From Demequina sp. NBRC 110052 (GTDB lineage Bacteria > Actinomycetota > Actinomycetes > Actinomycetales > Demequinaceae): DNA of 64,000 bases. Below the pieces are notes generated by a model. It ran no database searches, was not told the DNA's origin, and saw nothing but the letters and a program-made list of their open reading frames with translations. This document shows, one piece after another, positions 8,404 to 17,707 of this stretch. Location: NCBI RefSeq assembly GCF_002090075.1, contig NZ_BBRI01000002.1:682001-746000 (forward strand), read 5' to 3'. The stretch's first letter is position 1, and every line of letters starts with the position of its first letter. Both the position numbers and the translations under genes were made by a program.

Positions 8404-9221
8404 GCCGTGCCCGCAGTGGAGACGTCCGCGCCGAAGTAGCGCTCAGAGATCTCCGCGAGCGTGCCGTCCTCTTCGAGCACGGCCAGTGCGTCGCTGACCG
8501 CCTCCGCCAGCTCCTCGCTGCCGTCTGCGAAGGCGAATGCGCTGCGCGAGACGTCATCGGTCTCAGCGGCGATGCGCAGGTCGTCGGCACCCGTCTGCTG
8601 GACGTAGTCGAGGTAGGTGAGGCGATCGTTGATCGTCGCATCCACACGGCCCTGACGCACCAGAGACACGGCCTGCGCCCATCCCTCGATGGGCTCGATC
8701 TGCGCACCTACCGACTCGGCGAGCGTGTACCAGTTCGACGTGAGCGACTGTGCGGCCCGCAGACCGGCGAGATCGTCGAAAGAGGCAACCTCGGAGTCGA
8801 GCGAGGTCACGACCACGCCGGTCGAGTAGGTGTACGGGCTCGAGAACACGTACGCCTCCTCACGCTCAGGCGTGATTGAGACCTGGTTCGCGATCACATC
8901 GAACCGCCCCGCGTCGAGGCCAGCGAAGATGGCGTCCCACTGGGTCTCCTCGAAGGTCACGTCGACCCCGAGTTCAGCAGCCACCGCGCGGATCACGTCC
9001 ACGTCGTAGCCCACGAGGTCGCCGGAACCGTCCTCGTGGTAGCTGAAGGGCCGGTACGTGCCCTCGGTTCCGACCACCAGCACGCCCGCCTCCTGAACGG
9101 CGGCGAGCGACTCGTCGGACTGCGGAGTGGCCGAGGCGTCGGCCTGGCTCTCCGCCGTGGAGCATGCCGCGAGAGTCAAAGCGGCCACGGCGATCAGGGG
9201 CAGTGCGAGACGGATTCTCAT
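8400..9221 (-). CDS. cystine-type ABC transporter substrate-binding lipoprotein
   Basis: A 273-aa lipoprotein with signal [20 protein letters not shown]; the lipobox is LAAC. The mature part shows the polar-amino-acid family-3 fold, closest in feel to TcyA/FliY cystine proteins: GTEGTYRPFSYHEDGSGDLV, VDVTFEETQWDAIFAGLDAG, DVIANQVSITPEREEAY and SSPYTYSTGVVV. Upstream at 9391-9480 a leader peptide ends in SCRMCTCSCRLA, which fits cysteine-dependent control and supports cystine or a related sulfur amino acid as substrate. The specificity remains an inference. Confidence 0.88.
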   Translation of the reverse strand: MRIRLALPLIAVAALTLAACSTAESQADASATPQSDESLAAVQEAGVLVVGTEGTYRPFSYHEDGSGDLVGYDVDVIRAVAAELGVDVTFEETQWDAIFAGLDAGRFDVIANQVSITPEREEAYVFSSPYTYSTGVVVTSLDSEVASFDDLAGLRAAQSLTSNWYTLAESVGAQIEPIEGWAQAVSLVRQGRVDATINDRLTYLDYVQQTGADDLRIAAETDDVSRSAFAFADGSEELAEAVSDALAVLEEDGTLAEISERYFGADVSTAGTA

Positions 9222-9390
9222 GGGGTGTTCCTTTCGTGAGCGCGCGACAGCACGGTGCTGACGCGCGGAGGTGCGCTGGGGCGCCTGTCAAGGTGCGCGC
9301 AGCGTCGGCGGCGCGCGGAAGCCGCCCTCACGGGGCGGTCGTCATGGGGGCGCGCAGTGCGCGCTGGCGGCCCTCAGCGAGCCGCTGCTG

Positions 9391-9480
9391 TCACGCGAGG
9401 CGACAGCTGCACGTGCACATTCGACAGCTCACGGACGCGGCGCGAGTGGCGGGCGTCGACGTGGCGAAAGCGGCGTGCAT
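9391..9480 (-). CDS. Cys-rich leader peptide (sulfur-responsive attenuator)
   Basis: A 29-codon reading frame, ATG at 9480 to TGA at 9391, ending SCRMCTCSCRLA with four Cys codons (TGT, TGC, TGC, TGT) among the last eleven sense codons. A -10 box TAGCGT (plus-strand 9488-9493) lies 7 nt before the ATG, so it is probably leaderless. Short Cys-rich leader frames of this kind control sulfur genes in actinobacteria by ribosome stalling. The 170 nt between its stop and the binding-protein start are GC-rich with several self-complementary runs that could form alternative hairpins. Identification rests on composition and position. Confidence 0.7.
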   Translation of the reverse strand: MHAAFATSTPATRAASVSCRMCTCSCRLA

Positions 9481-9553
9481 GGCGAAGACGCTAACACTTG
9501 GGAACCGAGCGCCGTGACCACGTCGCGTGGCCTCGTGCGTGAGACCGCGCGTT

Positions 9554-9571
9554 CTTGATCGAACGTTGATC
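9554..9571 (+). promoter_or_regulatory. response-regulator direct repeat CTTGATCGAACGTTGATC
   Basis: A CTTGATC-type repeat with 11-bp period, 74 nt upstream of the Cys-rich leader ATG (minus strand). It matches the sites at 2834 and 5561 and may place the cystine transporter under two-component system 1. The plus strand downstream carries no gene. Confidence 0.5.
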
Positions 9572-9665
9572 CGGCCGCGGACGCCCTGGGAGGCGCTGCG
9601 TGCGCGGAACGGGCGGCAGAGCACTGGCTGACTCGCAGGACACGTCGCTCAGGCTGCGGGCGGAG

Positions 9666-10772
9666 TCACAGCGCGGGAAGAGTGACAGTGAACGTCGCCC
9701 CATGCCCGACGCCCGAGCTGGCGACCTCCACCGTCCCACCGTGCGCCTGCACCAGTGCGCGCACGATCGCCAGCCCGACGCCGGACCCGCCGCTCGCTCG
9801 ATCCCGCGCCTCATCAGCCCGGTAGAAACGCTCGAACACGTACGGAAGGTGCTCCGCCGCGATCCCCGACCCCGTGTCCGCGACGCTCAACGCGACGCCC
9901 TCGCCCGAGCGTCGGGCGCTGAGAGCGACGGCGCCGCCCGCGGGCGTATGCCTCAACGCGTTGTCCACGAGGTTGCCCAGCACCTGCGCCATCCGCTCCA
10001 GATCGACTCGCACGCGCGGCAGGTCCCCCGGGGCGTCGAGCTCGAGCGCCACCTCCGCCGCTGCGGCACGTTCAACGCTCGCAGCGCGTGCGGTGGCCAG
10101 CAGCTCGGCGGGATCGTGCTCCACGAGGTCCAGCCGCACCTGTCCGGCCTCCGCACGCGACACGGCGGAGAGGTCCTCGCTGAGCCGGGTGAGCCGCGCC
10201 GCCTGTGCGCGGAGCATCGCCACGGTCTCAGGCGTCAGCTCGGCCACGCCGTCCTCGAGCCCCTCCAAGTAGCCGGCGATCGTCGCGACAGGAGTGCGCA
10301 GTTCGTGCGCCACGTCCCCGATCGCGCGCTGCCGCAACCGCTCGCTGTGCTCCAAACGCTCGGTCATGACGTTGATCGAGTCCGCGAGCTCATCGAACTC
10401 GCGACCCATGCCGGGCGACGGGACGCGCGCCCCGTATTCACCGTCGGCGACGCGATGCACCGCGCCACCCAGCGCACCCAGAGAGGCCCCCACGCGCCTC
10501 GCCACCAGCACGCTCACGAGTGCCGCTGCCGCCACCGCGACCACGAGCGCGATGGCGAGCGCCATCGCGCTCGACGACGCCGCAGCCCGCTGGGTCTCGA
10601 GCAGGTCGCTCATCATCCCGTGGCGCATCATGCCGCGCAGCCGCTGCTCAAGCACTCGCGGCGCGATCGCGCGATCCACGAACCACACCACGACGACGGT
10701 CACGACCACCACGGCACCGAACGCCATCACCAGCCGGGTCGCAAGCCCCCGCTCCTTGAGCCAGCCGTTCAC
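9666..10772 (-). CDS. sensor histidine kinase of two-component system 2 (probable copper sensor)
   Basis: A 368-aa kinase; its GTG overlaps the regulator stop (GTGA). Architecture: TM1 about residues 12-33, an extracytoplasmic loop with GMMRHGMM at about residues 47-54, TM2 about residues 65-90, HAMP, HisKA (IGDVAHELRTPVATIAGYLE), N-box LVDNALRHTPAGGAV, and VADTGSGIA plus GGSGVGLAIVRALV. The Met/His cluster is a plausible Cu(I) ligand set and fits the adjacent multicopper oxidase. The gene is a clear paralogue of the kinase at 3675-4772. The copper assignment is an inference from loop and context. Confidence 0.93.
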   Translation of the reverse strand: MNGWLKERGLATRLVMAFGAVVVVTVVVVWFVDRAIAPRVLEQRLRGMMRHGMMSDLLETQRAAASSSAMALAIALVVAVAAAALVSVLVARRVGASLGALGGAVHRVADGEYGARVPSPGMGREFDELADSINVMTERLEHSERLRQRAIGDVAHELRTPVATIAGYLEGLEDGVAELTPETVAMLRAQAARLTRLSEDLSAVSRAEAGQVRLDLVEHDPAELLATARAASVERAAAAEVALELDAPGDLPRVRVDLERMAQVLGNLVDNALRHTPAGGAVALSARRSGEGVALSVADTGSGIAAEHLPYVFERFYRADEARDRASGGSGVGLAIVRALVQAHGGTVEVASSGVGHGATFTVTLPAL

Positions 10773-11485
10773 GTGTCGGCTCCAGTCCCGATGCGATAGC
10801 CCACACCGCGCACCGTCCGCACGTACCGCTGCCGCTCCGCCGAGTCGCCGAGCTTCTGCCGCACGTGCCGCACGTGCACATCAACCAAATGCTCGTCGCC
10901 CACCCAGTCGCCACCCCACACTTCAACGAGGAGGTTCGCCCGCGTCAGGACGCGCGCGGGGTGCTCGGCGAGCACGGCGAGAATGTCGAACTCGGTGCGC
11001 GTCAGCGGCACCAGCTCTCCACCCAGACGTGCCTCACGCGCCGGCGCATCGATCTCGAGGTCGCCGACGGTGAGCGTCGGAGCTTCGGCCGATGCAGCGT
11101 CGGACGCATCCAAACGGGGCCTGCGCATCATCGCCCTGAGCCGGGCGACGAGCTCTCGCGGACTGAACGGCTTGGTCATGTAGTCGTCGGCGCCCACCGA
11201 GAGACCCACGAGAGTGTCGACCTCCTCGGCTCGCGCCGTCAGCATCACGACGTAGCAGTCGGAGAACGTCCTGAGACGCCTGCACACCTCGATGCCGTCG
11301 ATGCCCGGCAGGCCGATGTCCAGCACCACCACGTCCGGGTCCAGCGTTCGCGCTCGCTCCACCGCGTCCTCGCCGTCGTGCGCAACCTCCACCTCGTAGC
11401 CGTCCTTCACGAGGTACCCCGCCACGAGGTCCGCCAGCGCAGACTCGTCCTCCACCACGAGAGCGCGAAGCGGGACAGCGGCCAT
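10769..11485 (-). CDS. OmpR-family response regulator of two-component system 2
   Basis: A 238-aa regulator: VVEDESALADLVAGYLVKDG, acceptor Asp in DVVVLDIGLPGIDG, KPFSPRELVARLRAMMRR, and winged helix LTRTEFDILAVLAEHP with recognition helix DEHLVDVHVRHVRQKLG. Two starts are possible. ATG 11485 sits 6 nt after CAGAAT, in the same context as the paralogue at 5497. ATG 11548 overlaps the oxidase stop and has GGAGG, but would add 21 residues before the receiver. Both may be used, giving an internal leaderless transcript as well as operon readthrough. Probable target: CTTCATCGAATCTTCAT upstream of the operon. Confidence 0.92.
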   Translation of the reverse strand: MAAVPLRALVVEDESALADLVAGYLVKDGYEVEVAHDGEDAVERARTLDPDVVVLDIGLPGIDGIEVCRRLRTFSDCYVVMLTARAEEVDTLVGLSVGADDYMTKPFSPRELVARLRAMMRRPRLDASDAASAEAPTLTVGDLEIDAPAREARLGGELVPLTRTEFDILAVLAEHPARVLTRANLLVEVWGGDWVGDEHLVDVHVRHVRQKLGDSAERQRYVRTVRGVGYRIGTGADT

Positions 11486-11544
11486 ACGTCCATTCTGGTG
11501 CGGCGCTGCCGCCGCAGCGACGCCACCATGCCCCGGGAGGACCG

Positions 11545-12987
11545 TCATGACGCCTCCACGACGCCCATCATGCCCAGGTCTTCGTGGTCCAGGATGTGGC
11601 AGTGATAGACCGTGGGGCCGGCAAAGCGGTCGAACGCGACGCGCACCCGCACCCGCTGACCCGCGGGCACATCGACCACGTCGCGTACCTCCACCTCGTC
11701 AGAGTCGATCAGCTGCATCGGCCAGACGTGAAGGTGGAACGGGTGGTCCATGCCCGTCGCGTTCACCAGCGTCCAGTCCTCGACGGCGCCCAACCGCACC
11801 GACTGATCCACCCGCTCGGGATCGAACTCGCGTCCGTCGATGAGGAACGACATCCCACCCATGCCGCCCATCCCCATGGTGAACGTGATCTCGCGCTCTC
11901 GCGCCACGGTGGCATCGCGCAGGTCGACGGGTGCCGAGGCGTCTCCGGGAGTCGCGGGGGACGCGGCCGACGCGTCGGGCACCAGGGTCAGGATCGTCGC
12001 GTCCGTACCCGAATCGGGGGCGCCCATCATGCCCATGCCGGCGCCTCGTGCGTAGGCGCGGGCGACGAGCGCGGTCGAGGACGCGGGCGCATCGACCTGC
12101 AGGTCGGCGCGGCCTCCGGGGGGCACCACGAGCGAGTCCGTGGACACCGGCCGCGCGAGGCCGCCGATGTCGACGCTCCTGACCGTCAGTGACGGTCCGC
12201 CGAGGCTCAGGTAGCGGCTGGTGCAGGCATTGACGAGCAGCAGCCTCTCGGTCGTGCCGGGCGCGACCGGCAGCTGCGGCGCGCGGGCGCCATTGGTCAG
12301 CAGCGTCTCGCCGACGCGCCCCATGCGGCGCTCCATCGCGGACACGTTCGCGACGGCGCCGCCCGAGAGCGTCACATCGGACACCACGACCACGCGGGGC
12401 GCGCCGTCGGACCAGTCGTCCTCGTCCACGACAAGCGCGCCGTAGAGCCCGCCGAAGACCTGATCGGCGACGTGCCCGTGATGATGCGGGTGGTACCACG
12501 CGACACCGTGTGGATGGTCGGCGGGGATGTCGATGAGATAGTCGAACGACTCCCCCGGCTCGACGCGCCTGAACGGGTTGTCGGAGGCGCCCGTCGCGGA
12601 GACCGCGAGCCCATGCGTGTGGAGGTTCGTCACCTCGCTGAGGCCGTTCACCAGCCTCACCCTCAAGGTGTCGCCGGGGCGCACGTGCAGCGTCGGGCCG
12701 GGCACCGTGCCGTTGTAGGTGAGCATGGTCGCGGTCGCGCCCGCGATAGCGACGGTGGTCTCCGCGACGGTCAGCTCAAGGTCGAGGACGCCCTCGGACG
12801 ATTCGAGCACGGCCGGCTCTGTCCACTCCGCCGCGGTTCGTGTGCCCGAGGCGGCCCCTGTGGACGAATCACCGTCGGAGCCGCGGCTCGCCGCGACGAC
12901 GGCACCCATGCCGACCATGCCGACGCCCGCGAGGCCCATGGCGAGGGCCTCGCGGCGCGTCGGGAAGTCGCCATCGCGGCGCGTCAC
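11545..12987 (-). CDS. multicopper oxidase, exported (Tat-like signal)
   Basis: About 480 aa. GTG at 12987 is chosen for the GAGG 6 nt upstream; TTG at 13002 overlaps the SHOCT gene. The N-terminus has TRREALAMGLAGVGMVGMGA, a twin-arginine-like signal. Copper sites are complete: NLHTHGL, WYHPHHHGHVADQVFGGLYG, DHPFHLHVWPMQ and YHCHILDHEDLGMM (type 1 with axial Met). A Met/Gly-rich stretch (TFTMGMGGMGGMSF) recalls the Cu-binding Met region of CueO/CopA oxidases. The role is probably oxidation of Cu(I) outside the membrane. It lies in one transcript with a SHOCT protein and a two-component system. Confidence 0.9.
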   Translation of the reverse strand: MTRRDGDFPTRREALAMGLAGVGMVGMGAVVAASRGSDGDSSTGAASGTRTAAEWTEPAVLESSEGVLDLELTVAETTVAIAGATATMLTYNGTVPGPTLHVRPGDTLRVRLVNGLSEVTNLHTHGLAVSATGASDNPFRRVEPGESFDYLIDIPADHPHGVAWYHPHHHGHVADQVFGGLYGALVVDEDDWSDGAPRVVVVSDVTLSGGAVANVSAMERRMGRVGETLLTNGARAPQLPVAPGTTERLLLVNACTSRYLSLGGPSLTVRSVDIGGLARPVSTDSLVVPPGGRADLQVDAPASSTALVARAYARGAGMGMMGAPDSGTDATILTLVPDASAASPATPGDASAPVDLRDATVAREREITFTMGMGGMGGMSFLIDGREFDPERVDQSVRLGAVEDWTLVNATGMDHPFHLHVWPMQLIDSDEVEVRDVVDVPAGQRVRVRVAFDRFAGPTVYHCHILDHEDLGMMGVVEAS

Positions 12988-12988
12988 A

Positions 12989-13330
12989 TCAAGCCTCGTC
13001 AAGGGCCTTCACGCGGTCACGGAACTCCTCGGCGTCGATCTCGCCACGTGCGAGGCGGTCCTCGAGGATCTGACGGGCCGGCGTCGTCGCGGGCACCTCG
13101 GCCGCAGGGGTGGCTGCCGCGGGAGCGTCGGTCTTCGCCGGGCGGTTCGCGAGGCGCACCGCGAGATAGACGACGCCGCCGATCGCGAGGATGGCGAAGA
13201 TCCACCACAGCCACATGAGGCCCGCGCCGCCACCGGACATCATCCAGGTGCCGCTGCCAGCACCCCAGCCGTCGCCCCACATGTGGCCGCCCGCGCCGCT
13301 GCCCGTGCCATCGCCCCAGTTGTGCATCAT
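12989..13330 (-). CDS. SHOCT-domain membrane protein
   Basis: A 113-aa protein with two adjacent ATG codons at 13330/13327 and GGGAG 8 nt upstream. The first 40 residues are rich in Met, His, Gly and Trp (MMHNWGDG, GHMWGDGWG, TWMMSGGG), possibly metal-binding outside the membrane. One hydrophobic span follows (LMWLWWIFAILAIGGVVYLA). The C-terminus ARQILEDRLARGEIDAEEF is a classic SHOCT motif. First gene of the SHOCT/oxidase/two-component operon. Such genes commonly accompany copper-resistance oxidases; its own activity is unknown. Confidence 0.82.
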   Translation of the reverse strand: MMHNWGDGTGSGAGGHMWGDGWGAGSGTWMMSGGGAGLMWLWWIFAILAIGGVVYLAVRLANRPAKTDAPAAATPAAEVPATTPARQILEDRLARGEIDAEEFRDRVKALDEA

Positions 13331-13415
13331 GATCGTTCTCCCTTTCCGCGCGCCACGGTGACGCGCTCACACGGGAATCGTCTCCAATGCGGCTCACAGG
13401 TTCCGGGGAGTTCCT

Positions 13416-13432
13416 ATGAAGATTCGATGAAG
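13416..13432 (-). promoter_or_regulatory. response-regulator 2 direct repeat CTTCATCGAATCTTCAT
   Basis: On the minus strand two CTTCAT half-sites with 11-bp period precede the SHOCT/oxidase operon by about 86 nt. It has the same spacing and central CGAA as the CTTGAT sites of system 1 but with C in place of G at the fourth position of each half-site. Confidence 0.6.
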
Positions 13433-13447
13433 AAGTGGACACGACAA

Positions 13448-13489
13448 CGCCCGACGCGGAACCGCGGAAAGCGGCCCCGGCGTCGGGCG
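13448..13489. terminator. GCCCGACGC-type hairpin after osmC-like gene
   Basis: Stem CGCCCGACGC (13448-13457) / GCGTCGGGCG (13480-13489), with an inner GC-rich segment, directly after the OsmC stop. One of many such hairpins at gene ends in this window. Confidence 0.75.
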
Positions 13490-13499
13490 CGCGAAGTGG

Positions 13500-13949
13500 T
13501 CAGACCGCGTCGGCGACCTTCTTCACGATGGCGATGCTCACGGGCGTCTCGTGCGCGAGGTTGTCCGAGACCGGGCAGCGGTCTTCGGAGATGCGTGCGA
13601 TCTCGTCGAGCTCAGCCTGGTCGGCGTCGCCCTCCACCTCGATCGACACGGTGATCGACTTGTATCCGGCGCGGGCGTCGTAGGACTTGCCCATGAATCG
13701 GGCCGGGTCCAGCTCGCCCGACGCCGTGGCCTCGAACGAGGTCAGCGTCACGCCCCGCTCCTTCGCCACGAGGTGCACGACGACGTTGAGGCAACCGAGC
13801 AGCGCACCCAGCACGTACTCGACGGGATTGGGGCCGAGATCGCCGCCGCCCAGAGCCTGTGGCTCATCGACGAGCCACTCGAACTCCCTGGCCGACACCG
13901 TCAGCCCGGTATCCGAGGTCGATACGGCGGTTGCTTCGAACGTGAGCAT
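13500..13949 (-). CDS. OsmC/Ohr family protein
   Basis: A 149-aa protein; ATG at 13949 follows GGGAG. Family features: EVLGGGD-like PQALGGGDLGPNPVEYVLGA, LLGCLNVVVHLVAKERG with the first redox Cys, and SEDRCPVSDNLAHETPV with the second. The two Cys in these positions are those used for thiol peroxidase chemistry in OsmC proteins. It probably removes organic hydroperoxides in the cytosol. It is monocistronic, with a hairpin at its 3' end. A second member of the YhfA-like branch is possible; substrate not known. Confidence 0.88.
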   Translation of the reverse strand: MLTFEATAVSTSDTGLTVSAREFEWLVDEPQALGGGDLGPNPVEYVLGALLGCLNVVVHLVAKERGVTLTSFEATASGELDPARFMGKSYDARAGYKSITVSIEVEGDADQAELDEIARISEDRCPVSDNLAHETPVSIAIVKKVADAV

Positions 13950-14108
13950 GTCCACTCCCTTGTGGTCGATGCGGGAGCGGTGGGACTCGCGTCGTGGCGG
14001 CTCCCGCGTCGTTCGACCGAGCGGGGACTCACTCTCACCGTAGAACTGCGATACAGGTGCCCAAGGGACGAAGGTCCCCACCGCGTCGGGCGTGCGAAGC
14101 GTCGGGTG

Positions 14109-15227
14109 CTAGGCGAGGATCTCCATCCAGCCGTACGCGTCCTCCGCACGGCCGTACTGGATGTCCGTCAGCGTCTTGCGGACCTTCATCGTGACCTCGC
14201 CAGGCTGGCCATCGCCCACCTGCAGATCGAAGTCCTTGGAGCCCATGTGCGAGACCGGGGTCACGACAGCGGCAGTGCCGCACGCGAACACCTCGGCGAC
14301 CTCGCCCGACGCGACGCCCTCCTTCAGCTCGGTCAGCGTGATGTCGCGCTCCACCACCTTCAGGTCGTCATCGCTCAGCAGCTGGATGATCGACGAGCGC
14401 GTGACCCCCTCGAGCAGATTGCCCGTCAGGACCGGGGTCAGCACGGTGCCGTCCTTCAGCACGACGAACACGTTCATGCCGCCCAGCTCCTCGAGCACCT
14501 GACCCGACTTCGCGTCCAGGTACAGCACCTGCTCGTAGCCGCGCTCGCCCGCCTCGATCTGGGGGCGCAGCGACGACGCGTAGTTGCCGCCGCACTTGGC
14601 GGCGCCCGTGCCACCGGGCCCTGCGCGGTGATAGTCCTGCTCCACCCAGATGCTCACCGGCTTCACGCCGCCCGCGAAGTACGGGCCCGAGGGCGAGCCG
14701 ATCACGAGGAACTCGGCCTTCTTCGGCTGGCGCAGACCCAGGAACACGTCCGTTGCGATGAGGAACGGGCGCAGATACAGCGACGAGTACTCCGCGGTCG
14801 GCGTCCAGTGGCCGTCGATCGCGACATAGGCGCGGATCGCCGCCATGAAGTCCTCGACCGGAAGCTCGGGCAGCGCCATGCGCCACGCGCTGCGCTGGAA
14901 CCGCTTCGCATTCTCCTCGGGACGGAACGTACGGATCGTGCCGTCCTCCCAGCGGTATGCCTTGAGCCCCTCGAAGATCTCGGACGCATAGTGCAGCACC
15001 GACGACGCCGGATCCAGCTGCAGCGGCGCGTAGGGCTCGATGCGCGGGTCGTACCAGCCGCGGTCCATGTCCCAGCTCATGCGCGCCATGTGGTCGGAGA
15101 ACACGACTCCGAACTTGGGGTTGGCGATCCGCTCGGCGCGCTCGGCATCCGTCGCGGGCGACTCGTGGCGGATGACTCGGAAGGCCTCCGCGGTCGATGC
15201 GACGGGAGTCGATGAGGTCGTGGTCAT
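14109..15227 (-). CDS. ilvE: branched-chain amino-acid aminotransferase
   Basis: A 372-aa class IV PLP aminotransferase; ATG at 15227 with AAGGA upstream. Family marks: HYASEIFEGLKAYRWEDGTI, RPEENAKRFQRSAWRM, GGTGAAKCGGNYASSL around the PLP lysine region, and VFACGTAAVVTPVSHM near the C-terminus. It catalyses the last step of Leu, Ile and Val synthesis with glutamate as donor. It lies downstream of leuB but after a strong hairpin at 15426, so may have its own start site. Two GCGTCGGG copies follow just beyond the stop (14083-14106). Confidence 0.95.
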   Translation of the reverse strand: MTTTSSTPVASTAEAFRVIRHESPATDAERAERIANPKFGVVFSDHMARMSWDMDRGWYDPRIEPYAPLQLDPASSVLHYASEIFEGLKAYRWEDGTIRTFRPEENAKRFQRSAWRMALPELPVEDFMAAIRAYVAIDGHWTPTAEYSSLYLRPFLIATDVFLGLRQPKKAEFLVIGSPSGPYFAGGVKPVSIWVEQDYHRAGPGGTGAAKCGGNYASSLRPQIEAGERGYEQVLYLDAKSGQVLEELGGMNVFVVLKDGTVLTPVLTGNLLEGVTRSSIIQLLSDDDLKVVERDITLTELKEGVASGEVAEVFACGTAAVVTPVSHMGSKDFDLQVGDGQPGEVTMKVRKTLTDIQYGRAEDAYGWMEILA

Positions 15228-15321
15228 CGTGAGGGTCCTTCCTTGATCCGAGTCGCCCTGGGCGACATCTGAGAGTAGCGCCCGCGCATTGCCGGGCTGT
15301 GTCGGGCTGAGGCGGGCAGTC

Positions 15322-15405
15322 TGACCGCTAGTAGTCGATGGGCGCTGGTAGTCGATGAGCGCTGAGAACGGGCGAGTTCTCGACGCTCAGTGACTACTGG
15401 GACGC
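15322..15405. repeat. intergenic palindrome, family A copy 1
   Basis: Imperfect inverted repeat: AGTAGTCGATGAGCGCTGAGAAC-type left arm (two partial copies, from about 15328 and 15349) and right arm GTTCTCGACGCTCAGTGACT ending GACTACTGGGACGC at 15392-15405. The right arm shares CTCAGTGACT and GGACGC with the copy at 22431-22496. Confidence 0.65.
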
Positions 15406-15425
15406 GCCCACCTTCAGCTGAGGCC

Positions 15426-15454
15426 CGCGGCGGGGTCTTGTGGACCCCGCCGCG
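15426..15454. terminator. leuB terminator hairpin
   Basis: Perfect 12-bp stem CGCGGCGGGGTC / GACCCCGCCGCG with 5-nt loop, 74 nt after the leuB stop and before ilvE. Confidence 0.75.
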
Positions 15455-15527
15455 CGAACACTCAGTCACCCGTCAGTTGCAGCCAATGCTGAGCATCGAC
15501 TCTCACGGACGGGTGGAGCGGCTGGGT

Positions 15528-16610
15528 TCAGCCGCGGATGAGGGCGGCGAGCGCGTCGCCGACCTCGGAGGTGCTCCGTGATGCGGAGCCCTTGGCAGCC
15601 GCGTCGGACGCGACAGCCCCCTCGACCTTGACGGCGAGGTCGCCGTAGCCGAGGAAGTCGAGCAGCATGCCGACCGAGAGGACGGTCGCCGACGGGTCGG
15701 CGATGCCTTTCCCCGCGATGTCGGGCGCCGAGCCGTGCACGGGCTCGAACATCGACGGCGCGGTGCGGTCGGGGTTGACGTTGCCGGATGCCGCGAGACC
15801 GATGCCACCGGAGACGGCCGCCGCCTCGTCCGTGAGGATGTCGCCGAACAGGTTGTCGGTGACGATCACATCGAACGACGCGGGCTTGGTGACCATGGAG
15901 ATGGTCGCGGCATCCACGTGCAGGTAGTCCCAGGTGACGTTCGGGAACTCGGGCGCCACGGCCTCGACCGTGCGGCGCCACAGGTGGCCTGCGTGCACCA
16001 GCACGTTGTGCTTGTGCACCAGGGTCACGTGCTTGCGGTCGCGCTTCGAGGCGACGTCGAACGCGTAGCGCACCACGCGCTCCACGCCGAACGCCGTGTT
16101 GACAGACACCTCGGTCGCGATCTCGTGGGGCGTGCCGACGCGCAGCGCGCCGCCGTTGCCCACGTACGGACCCTCGGTGCCCTCGCGCACCACAACGAAG
16201 TCGATGTCGCCAGGGTTCGCCAGCGGCGAGACCTCGCCCGGGTACAGCTTCGAGGGGCGCAGGTTCACGTACTGGTCGAGCGCGAACCTGAGCGGCAGCA
16301 GCACACCGCGTTCGAGCACTCCCGAAGGCACGGTCGGGTCACCGATCGCGCCCAGGAGGATCACGTCGTGACCCTTGATGGCCTCGAGGTCGGTCTCGGT
16401 GAGGGTCTCGCCGGTGGCGTGCCACCGGGCGGCGCCCAGGTCGAACTCGGTCGCGTCGAAGGCGATGTCGGTGCCCTCGATCGCGGCGGCGAGGCACTTG
16501 AGCCCCTCCGCCACGACCTCGGGTCCGATGCCGTCGCCTGCGACGATCGCGAGCTTGTAGACGGTGCCCGCGTCGGCGGCGCCGATGCGGGGGCTGTCGA
16601 GCAGCGTCAC
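15528..16610 (-). CDS. leuB: 3-isopropylmalate dehydrogenase
   Basis: A 360-aa enzyme of leucine synthesis that oxidises and decarboxylates 3-isopropylmalate with NAD. The GTG start at 16610 has GAGGA about 5 nt upstream. Motifs: [19 protein letters not shown] at the N-terminus, [35 protein letters not shown], the metal-binding [20 protein letters not shown], and [19 protein letters not shown]. Length is normal for the family. It follows ilvC by 27 nt, so is probably cotranscribed with ilvBNC. Confidence 0.95.
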   Translation of the reverse strand: MTLLDSPRIGAADAGTVYKLAIVAGDGIGPEVVAEGLKCLAAAIEGTDIAFDATEFDLGAARWHATGETLTETDLEAIKGHDVILLGAIGDPTVPSGVLERGVLLPLRFALDQYVNLRPSKLYPGEVSPLANPGDIDFVVVREGTEGPYVGNGGALRVGTPHEIATEVSVNTAFGVERVVRYAFDVASKRDRKHVTLVHKHNVLVHAGHLWRRTVEAVAPEFPNVTWDYLHVDAATISMVTKPASFDVIVTDNLFGDILTDEAAAVSGGIGLAASGNVNPDRTAPSMFEPVHGSAPDIAGKGIADPSATVLSVGMLLDFLGYGDLAVKVEGAVASDAAAKGSASRSTSEVGDALAALIRG

Positions 16611-16637
16611 TGCGTTCCTCGTCTCAGTCAGCGAGGC

Positions 16638-17684
<1,047 letters not shown>

Positions 17685-17707
17685 CTAGTTGGGACTACAC
17701 ATTGCAC

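Noticed and set aside
11545-13002. TTG at 13002 as the multicopper oxidase start
   Set aside because: Its only upstream purine run is 3 nt away; GTG at 12987 has GAGG at normal spacing and still includes the whole Tat-like signal.
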